This document shows, piece after piece, positions 13,824 to 19,758 of a DNA stretch of 19,758 nucleotides (positions are counted from its first letter, which is position 1; each line of letters begins with the position of its first letter). Below the pieces are notes generated by a model. It did not search any database. It had not been told where the DNA came from and saw nothing but the letters and a program-made list of their open reading frames with translations. This DNA is from Opitutales bacterium (GTDB taxonomy: Bacteria > Verrucomicrobiota > Verrucomicrobiia > Opitutales > T3Sed10-336), in contig SLOW01000182.1 of assembly GCA_007132315.1 (NCBI GenBank), forward strand, positions 1 to 19,758. The letters are read 5' to 3'. The position numbers and the translations under genes are program-made.

Positions 13824-15701
13824 TCAAGCCTCGTCTTCGAACGAAACGGCCGCCGAACGCAGGGAACGCTCGAAAGCTCCCGGCGTCAGAACCTCCGACA
13901 ACGTTTCCGGGTTGTCACGGTCCCGGCCGTAAACCAAATAAAACGGAATGCCCGCGCGGTCGAATTCACGGAGCATCTCGCCGATTTCGCCGCCCATATC
14001 GGTCCAGTCGGCATAAACCGGAATCGTCCCGGTTTCCTCCAGGACGGCCCGTCCGGCGCTCGTGTCGATCACGGCCCGCTCGTTCGCCTTGCAGGTAATG
14101 CACCAAGCGGCCGTAAAGTTAACGAACACAGGCCGATCGGTTTCCTCGAGCAACTCGTTCAATCGTTCGGGAGAGAACGGTTCCCAGGGAATCCCGCCAC
14201 TCCAGTCGTCCCAGTCGGCTCCGCCGGCAACGGCCGCGCGAGCCTCACCCGGGCCGCGCCAATCGAGTCGAGTTTCCAGAATTCCCAGGACGCCGAAGAC
14301 GACGATACCAACGATGGCTCCGTGGAGAATCCGGCGAGCACGGGAAGACAAACGATTGCGGAACGTGCCGAAAAGCCATGCGGCGAACGCGAGGACAAGC
14401 AGGAACGCAACGGTCCACACGGCAGCTTCGCCGCCGCGAACCTCGTGTATGAGCCAAAGCAACCAAACCACGGCAGCCATCATCAGGAATCCCATCCCCT
14501 GTTTGAGATACTCCATCCAGACGCCGGGTTTCGGGATGAAACGAACCCATCCGGGGAAATGACCCAGGAGGATAAAGGGGAAAGCAAGGCCCAGCCCCAC
14601 TGCGGTAAACATGACAAACGTCACCCACGGCGGCTGAGTGAAGGCAAAACCCATCGCCACCCCCAGGACCGGCGCCGTGCACGGGGTGGCAAGCAAGGCC
14701 ACCAGAATCCCGTTGCCGAACGAACCTCCGAATCCCGATTTCCGGGACACCTCGTCCGCCTTCTTGTAAACGCCCGTTCCAAGATCGATCAGAAACACAC
14801 CCAGCATGCTCAGCCCAAGCACGAAGATGACCGACGACATGATGACCAGGAACGGGAAGTTCGCCAGTTGAAAGCCTTGCCCTAGAAGACGGCCTGTCGC
14901 CTGGAGGGCGACGACAAAAATGGCGAGCACCCAGAGGGAAGCGACAATTCCGGCGGTGAAGACCCACGCGTGCGCGATGATCTGCCGGGGCGAATCGCCG
15001 GCATGCTTGACCAGCCCCATAAATTTCAAACCGATCACCGGCAGCACGCAGGGCATGATGTTCAGGATAATCCCCCCGATGAAGCCGAACAGCAAATACA
15101 TGGCAAACGTGCCGATGGTCACCCTCTCTCGGTCGCCAACAGCTTCGGCCGGACCCTCTGGAGCGGATGCCGGCGCCTCCCGCTCTCCAAACAGGTCGCG
15201 GTGCGCCTCGACCGCCACGGTTTCGTCCCCAACCGGCAAGGCAATGTCCAGAGTGGCGGAACCGGGGATGCACAGATCCTCACAGGCCAGCCAGGACGCG
15301 GTTGCTCCGATCGTGAGCGTCTCCGAGAGATCATCCGGAAGCCGGAGGGTCGCCTGTAACAGCACTTCCCCGGAATAACCGAATTCACGCTCTCCCTCGA
15401 ATTCGAAGATTTCGGGTTCCGGATAGCGCAGGTCCCCCGCCTCCACCCCTTCGGGCAGATCCCAGGACACCTCGGTGGGCAATCCACTCAATCCGGGATC
15501 TTCGCCGTAGATATGCCACCCATCTTCGATTTGCAAAAGGACGCCCACCCGGACCGTATCCCCGGGCGCGATCTGCGCCGAATCCGCCAGCAACTCAGCC
15601 CGGACCGGACCGTCTTCAGCCCACCCCTGCCACGGTGCGGCCGCGACCCATGTTGCCACCCACAGCCCTAGAGCCAGACATCTCGTCTTATATCGTATCA
15701 T
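13824..15701 (-). CDS. dsbD: Thiol:disulfide interchange protein DsbD
   Basis: Carries electrons from cytoplasmic thioredoxin across the inner membrane to periplasmic thiol proteins. All three DsbD parts are present in 625 residues. A signal peptide (1-28) ends near GWA-ED. The periplasmic N-domain (30-160) has the pair Cys140/Cys144 in ACEDLCIPG, the DsbD/ScsB-like form. The membrane core (about 195-480) has eight or so helices with redox Cys218 in MPCVLPVIGLK and Cys341 in ATPCTAPVLG. The C-terminal thioredoxin-like domain has AAWCITCKANE with Cys534/Cys537. ATG 15701 overlaps an A/T-rich leader with only a weak GGA upstream. The gene begins 52 bp after the RND transporter stop on the same strand, suggesting joint expression. 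Confidence 0.94.
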   Translation of the reverse strand: MIRYKTRCLALGLWVATWVAAAPWQGWAEDGPVRAELLADSAQIAPGDTVRVGVLLQIEDGWHIYGEDPGLSGLPTEVSWDLPEGVEAGDLRYPEPEIFEFEGEREFGYSGEVLLQATLRLPDDLSETLTIGATASWLACEDLCIPGSATLDIALPVGDETVAVEAHRDLFGEREAPASAPEGPAEAVGDRERVTIGTFAMYLLFGFIGGIILNIMPCVLPVIGLKFMGLVKHAGDSPRQIIAHAWVFTAGIVASLWVLAIFVVALQATGRLLGQGFQLANFPFLVIMSSVIFVLGLSMLGVFLIDLGTGVYKKADEVSRKSGFGGSFGNGILVALLATPCTAPVLGVAMGFAFTQPPWVTFVMFTAVGLGLAFPFILLGHFPGWVRFIPKPGVWMEYLKQGMGFLMMAAVVWLLWLIHEVRGGEAAVWTVAFLLVLAFAAWLFGTFRNRLSSRARRILHGAIVGIVVFGVLGILETRLDWRGPGEARAAVAGGADWDDWSGGIPWEPFSPERLNELLEETDRPVFVNFTAAWCITCKANERAVIDTSAGRAVLEETGTIPVYADWTDMGGEIGEMLREFDRAGIPFYLVYGRDRDNPETLSEVLTPGAFERSLRSAAVSFEDEA

Positions 15702-15753
15702 ATGAAATCATTCCAACGCCCGCACATTTAGTTGTATCCGGTACCCGCTATAC

Positions 15754-18700
15754 CTATACCTGCGTTTCCACTTCCGGTAATACTCGGGGGCGATTGAACC
15801 AGATGTAGACGATCGGGATGATGAACAGGGTGATGACGGCGGAGCTCAGGAGGCCGCCTATGACGGCGCGGGCGAGGGGGGCCTGGGCTTCGGCACCTTC
15901 GCCCATACCCAGGGCGAGCGGGGTCAGGGCGAGTATGGTCGTAAGTGAGGTCATCAGGATCGGACGCAGGCGGCGGCGGCCGGCTTCGCGGGCGGCGGCC
16001 ACCACTTGATAACCTTCACCTTGCAAACGCGACGCCTGATCGACGATGAGGATGGCGTTGTTGACCACAATGCCACCGAGCATGATGAGACCGATGTAGG
16101 ATTGCACGTTCAGCGTGCTTCCGGTCAGGAACAGAAGCAACAGCGCACCGATACCGGCCAGGGGCACGGAAAACATGACGACCAGCGGATTGCGCAACGA
16201 CTCGTAGAGACAGGCCATCACCATATAAACCAGCAACAGAGAAAGGATCATGCTGAGCATCAGTTCGCGAAAGGCTTCCTGCTGCTCCTCATAATCACCC
16301 CGCACGAACATCTCGTAATTGGCGGGCGTGGGAATATCGGCGAGAACATCGAGCAAATCACGACTGGCGGATCCCAGATCGCGCCCCGAGAAATTGACGG
16401 ACACATTCACGACCCGCTGCTGATTCCGCCGTTCGATCCGGGTCGGGCCGGGCTCCAAGTCGAAGGATACCAAGCTGCGCAACGCGATCTGTTCGCCGTT
16501 GTCGTTCGGAATAGTCAGGTCGCGGACATCCTCCAACTCCATTCGGTCGGCCTCGCGCAAACGCAACCGCATGCGGACTTCTTCGCCGTTGTCGCGAAAT
16601 TCGCCGGCGGGCGACCCGCCGATCGCAGTCCGCAACATCCGGGCCACCCTTCCCGTGGTCAGCCCAAAATCGGCCGCCCGGTCGCGGTCGATTCGCGCCA
16701 ACTGGCGCGGGACACCTTCCTCGCGGCTGATATCGACGTCGGTCACTCCCGGAACAGTCTCCACGGCCTGACTCACCTGTTCCGCCAGCGCGTCGAGTGT
16801 GGCCAGGTCGAACCCGGTAATCTCGACACTCAAACGGTCGTCCTGATCGCCTCCGGTTCCCAGACGCAGAAGAAAAAGTCCCCGTCCGGCCCGCGTTCGG
16901 ATATCGACTCCGGTAATGTCCCGCAGCTCGTCGCGCAGCTCGTCGGCGACCTGTTGGCTCGAGCGATCGCGCTCCCGAATGGGGACCAGGTATCCCCGCA
17001 CACTGCCGCGGACGCGGCTGCCGCCCCACCATCCCCAGGATCCGGACCGGACTTCAATATTGGCCAGTTCGGGAACATTTTCGCGAACAATCCGTTCGAT
17101 TTCGCGCATGTACTCGTCCATGACTTCGACCCGCGCGCCGGGCGCCATATCGACGTCCACCCGGATTTCGCTCTCATCGGCATCGGGCATGAACTCGGTT
17201 CCCAGACGGGGAATCAGCATCAGGGTGGCGGCGAACAGGACCACCGCACTTCCGAAAACCGTCACCGGCCGTCGCAGCGCGGCGTCGAGCAGCGTATTGT
17301 ACTTTTCTTCCAGCAAGCGGAACCGTTCCACCGCCCATTTGAGAAATCCGTGGCCTTTGTCCGAAAGTCCGGCCCGGGCTCCCGCAGCGCCGGCTGGAAT
17401 CCGCGACGCCAGCATCGGCACAAGCGTCAGCGCCACCACCAGCGAGCAGAGCAGCGTGAAGCCGATGACATAGGCGAGCTGCCGGAACATCACGCCGCTG
17501 ACACCTTCGAGGAAGATCAGGGGCAAGAAAATCGCGAGCGTGGTCAACGTGCTCGCCACGATGGCGGCCGCCACTTCGGATGATCCCTGATGGGCGGCCT
17601 TGCGCGGCTCGGAACCATTCTCGCGAAGCCGGAATATGTTCTCCAGGACAACGATGGCGTTATCGACCATCATCCCCACCCCCAGCGCGATACCACCCAG
17701 GGTCATGAGATTCAGGGTCAACCCCGAAAAGTACATCAACGTGAAAGACGCGATAATCGAAATCGGGATCGCCGTGGCGATCACGGCGGTACTGCGCAGG
17801 CTTCGCAAGAAGAACAGCAAAACCGCGACAGCCAGCAGACCGCCGTAAAGGATGGAACGATTCACGTTCGCAATGGATTGCTCGATATACTGGGATGTGT
17901 CGCGAATCGGCGTCAGTGTCAGCTGAGGGAAGTCGGCATTGATACGCCGGATCTCGCGGCGCACATCGCGAACCACCTGAACGGTGTTGGTTCCGGACTG
18001 TTTGCGCACGGCCAGACTGACGCCGGGCTCGCCGTTGATCCGGGTGATTCTCGTCACTTCGGCGTGCGTGTCCTCCACCTCTGCCAACTGTCCGAGATAA
18101 ACGGGGGCTCCATCGCGATAAGCAACCACGATGTCGCGTAATTCGTCTAGACTCGACAACAAACCCGGCGTACGGAGTGCCATTCGCAAGCGCCCGTCGT
18201 CGATCTCTCCCGCCGGAACCACCACGTTCTCTTCGCGAATGGCGTCAATCAGGCGTTCCAGGGAAAGTCCCAGAGCTTGAACCCGGCCGGGATCGACCTT
18301 GATATGAATTTCGCGCTCCAGCCCTCCCCAAATGTCCACAGCGCCGACGCCCGGGACCCGGTCCAGTCGATTGCGGATTTGATTGTCGAGAAGCGTGCGC
18401 AACCCGATCGGATCCAGGCGGCTGGACGCCCCGAGGATGATTACGGGAAAGGCGTTTGGATCGAATTTGCGCAACAGGGGCCGATCGACGTCATCCGGAA
18501 GACGATTGAGAACGCGGTCCAATCGATCCCGCACGTCGTTCGACGCCTCGTCGAGATTGGTCCCCCAGCGAAACGCCAGCGTCACGTTGCTGCTGCCTTC
18601 GCTCGAGTTGGAGATCACTTCCTCCACTCCGGGAACGGCCGCCACCGCCTCCTCCACCGGACGGGTAATCAACTGCTCGACTTCCTCCGGACTGGCATTG

Positions 18701-18858
18701 TCGTAACTGGTGACCACCGTCAGGCGTGGAAATTCGATCTCCGGTATGAGGTCGATGGGCAACCGCGCCAGCGAAATCGCGCCGACCAGGATCACAATCA
18801 GATACACCATGACCGTGAACACCGGCCGATTGATACTGAATGAGGAAAGGTTCTTCAT
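15754..18858 (-). CDS. RND-family efflux transporter (AcrB/MdtB-like inner-membrane pump)
   Basis: A 1034-residue proton-driven efflux pump of full family length. TM1 is at about 12-31 (FTVMVYLIVILVGAISLA), followed by the first periplasmic loop with the porter subdomains (40-335). Helices TM2-TM6 run about 336-470, including TM4 ALGVGMMVDNAIVVLENIF (391-409). Asp399 and Asn400 replace the Asp-Asp pair of AcrB, a pattern seen in many non-AcrB RND pumps. The second half repeats the layout and ends with the C-terminal helix block LFIIPIVYIWF. The substrate is unknown. The ATG overlaps the adaptor stop as ATGA, so the two are translationally coupled. dsbD follows by 52 bp. No outer-membrane channel gene is in view; it may lie beyond the right edge. 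Confidence 0.95.
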   Translation of the reverse strand: MKNLSSFSINRPVFTVMVYLIVILVGAISLARLPIDLIPEIEFPRLTVVTSYDNASPEEVEQLITRPVEEAVAAVPGVEEVISNSSEGSSNVTLAFRWGTNLDEASNDVRDRLDRVLNRLPDDVDRPLLRKFDPNAFPVIILGASSRLDPIGLRTLLDNQIRNRLDRVPGVGAVDIWGGLEREIHIKVDPGRVQALGLSLERLIDAIREENVVVPAGEIDDGRLRMALRTPGLLSSLDELRDIVVAYRDGAPVYLGQLAEVEDTHAEVTRITRINGEPGVSLAVRKQSGTNTVQVVRDVRREIRRINADFPQLTLTPIRDTSQYIEQSIANVNRSILYGGLLAVAVLLFFLRSLRSTAVIATAIPISIIASFTLMYFSGLTLNLMTLGGIALGVGMMVDNAIVVLENIFRLRENGSEPRKAAHQGSSEVAAAIVASTLTTLAIFLPLIFLEGVSGVMFRQLAYVIGFTLLCSLVVALTLVPMLASRIPAGAAGARAGLSDKGHGFLKWAVERFRLLEEKYNTLLDAALRRPVTVFGSAVVLFAATLMLIPRLGTEFMPDADESEIRVDVDMAPGARVEVMDEYMREIERIVRENVPELANIEVRSGSWGWWGGSRVRGSVRGYLVPIRERDRSSQQVADELRDELRDITGVDIRTRAGRGLFLLRLGTGGDQDDRLSVEITGFDLATLDALAEQVSQAVETVPGVTDVDISREEGVPRQLARIDRDRAADFGLTTGRVARMLRTAIGGSPAGEFRDNGEEVRMRLRLREADRMELEDVRDLTIPNDNGEQIALRSLVSFDLEPGPTRIERRNQQRVVNVSVNFSGRDLGSASRDLLDVLADIPTPANYEMFVRGDYEEQQEAFRELMLSMILSLLLVYMVMACLYESLRNPLVVMFSVPLAGIGALLLLFLTGSTLNVQSYIGLIMLGGIVVNNAILIVDQASRLQGEGYQVVAAAREAGRRRLRPILMTSLTTILALTPLALGMGEGAEAQAPLARAVIGGLLSSAVITLFIIPIVYIWFNRPRVLPEVETQV

Positions 18859-19758
18859 TGCCTGCCGACAGCCATTTCAGCCGCCACGAAATCATCCTGG
18901 ATCTCGTCCATGTCGCGCCGGGCCACCACGCGCACCGGCGTTTCGTCAGCCAGTTGGTCTTGTCCCAGCACGACGATGTCGCCTTCGATTTCCGGTTCGA
19001 GGATTTGGACGCGTCCGCCCTCGACAAATCCGGTGCGCACCGGCACAAAGACCGCCTTGCGTTCGCCATCGGCACCCTCAACCAGAAACACGCCCTGTTC
19101 GCCCTCGCGCCGGACCAGCGAATCCCTGGGGATCACGATGGCGTCGTCGGCTTTGCCCAATTCCAACCGCACCCGGACGAACTGTCCGGGCATCAATCGC
19201 ACCTCGGGGTTAGGCACATCCAGCTCGATGCGCGCCTGGCGTGACGTCTCGCGGAACTGCGGAGCCCGGCGCGCCACCGAGGCCTCGAAGAGCTCACCCG
19301 GTACGGCGTCGGTCATCAGGTAGCCCTCCTGGCCGATCTGAATCTGACCGTAATCGCGCTCCGTAACCTGAATGACGGCTCGAAGCCGTTCGATATCAAC
19401 CAGTGAAACAATCGGTTGGTTTGCGGTGAGGGTAGACCCTTCGTCCACGTAGCGCTCGCCCACCACGCGGGTGGCGCCCTCTCCCTCCCAATCGGCGCCG
19501 ATACGGGTGTAGGAAAGGCGCAGTCTGGCCGCGAGCAGGGCCGCCTCGCGCTGACTGATGGTGGCTTCGGTCACGCGAACCCGCGACCTCTCGGCCTGCA
19601 CGGCCGCTTCGGCGGCGTCGAGATCGGCCGCCGAGACCACCCGGCGCTCGCGCAGGGCCTCGACCCGGTCCCTCTCCCGCTCGGCGAGAGCCAGTGAACT
19701 CTGCGCCTCCTCGAAGTTCGCCCGGGCGACCTCAACTTCGGCGTCCGCCTGGGCCACC
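18855..19758 (-). CDS. RND periplasmic adaptor (membrane fusion protein), N-terminus cut by right edge
   Basis: The C-terminal 301 residues of an HlyD/AcrA-type adaptor that bridges the RND pump to an outer-membrane channel. The visible part begins inside the alpha-helical hairpin (AQADAEVEVARANFEEAQSS and further heptads to about residue 70). It continues through the second lipoyl half (ALLAARLRLSYTRIGADWEG), the beta-barrel domain (NQPIVSLVDIERLRAVIQV onwards, with LMPGQFVRVRLEL) and the membrane-proximal domain (AIVIPRDSLVRREGEQGVFLV). The frame is open to the window edge, so the lipoprotein or signal sequence and first half-hairpin are missing. Its stop TGA at 18855-18857 overlaps the RND start (ATGA), showing translational coupling. 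Confidence 0.92.
   Translation of the reverse strand, partial: VAQADAEVEVARANFEEAQSSLALAERERDRVEALRERRVVSAADLDAAEAAVQAERSRVRVTEATISQREAALLAARLRLSYTRIGADWEGEGATRVVGERYVDEGSTLTANQPIVSLVDIERLRAVIQVTERDYGQIQIGQEGYLMTDAVPGELFEASVARRAPQFRETSRQARIELDVPNPEVRLMPGQFVRVRLELGKADDAIVIPRDSLVRREGEQGVFLVEGADGERKAVFVPVRTGFVEGGRVQILEPEIEGDIVVLGQDQLADETPVRVVARRDMDEIQDDFVAAEMAVGRQ

Noticed and set aside
16006..17583. 525-codon plus-strand ORF inside the RND gene
   Set aside because: Antisense to a full-length RND transporter; His/Gln/Arg-rich with no family signature.

Overview
This window is G+C-rich (about 60% by eye), gene-dense bacterial chromosome. The best clue to the host is a 616-residue GreA-type elongation factor with a long N-terminal extension. 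That architecture is known to me from the Planctomycetes-Verrucomicrobia-Chlamydiae group. With the rest of the gene content (long-linker MFS carrier, PmtA-like lipid methyltransferase, Tat-type phosphoesterase, DsbD, RND pump), I infer a Gram-negative member of the Verrucomicrobiota or a close relative. No phage, transposon, CRISPR or defence island is visible; it looks like ordinary core/accessory chromosome with several under-described genes.

Layout. Bases 1-2454 (minus) hold rsmB (16S rRNA m5C methyltransferase) followed by an MFS transporter cut by the left edge. Bases 2478-5289 (plus) hold the extended GreA and, 22 bp later, an ArsR-type HTH/methyltransferase fusion; rsmB and greA are divergent and nearly touch. 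Bases 5299-6237 (minus) hold a Tat-exported YkuE-type metallophosphoesterase, divergent from a DUF2062 membrane protein (plus). A LysM/coiled-coil membrane-anchored protein (minus) comes next, then tRNA-Pro(UGG) and, 25 bases behind it, a PmtA-like phospholipid N-methyltransferase (plus).

Bases 8687-12359 (minus) are a run of five same-strand genes, read right to left: a 34-residue one-helix membrane peptide with a strong Shine-Dalgarno, a YacL-like PIN-TRAM membrane protein, a CPBP intramembrane protease, a DUF432-like protein and an MscS-type mechanosensitive channel. An EVE-domain protein follows on plus. A 355-bp convergent gap (12915-13269) then holds several inverted repeats and no convincing gene. 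Bases 13270-19758 (minus) hold, right to left, a periplasmic adaptor (cut by the right edge), an RND transporter overlapping it by ATGA, the disulfide reductase DsbD, and an unrecognised 151-residue protein.

How the parts work together: most products act at the envelope. The adaptor-RND pair is an efflux pump, and DsbD supplies reducing power to the periplasm from the same strand block. MscS with the DUF432-like protein is probably an osmotic module. PmtA alters membrane lipid headgroups. RsmB, GreA and tRNA-Pro belong to information processing.
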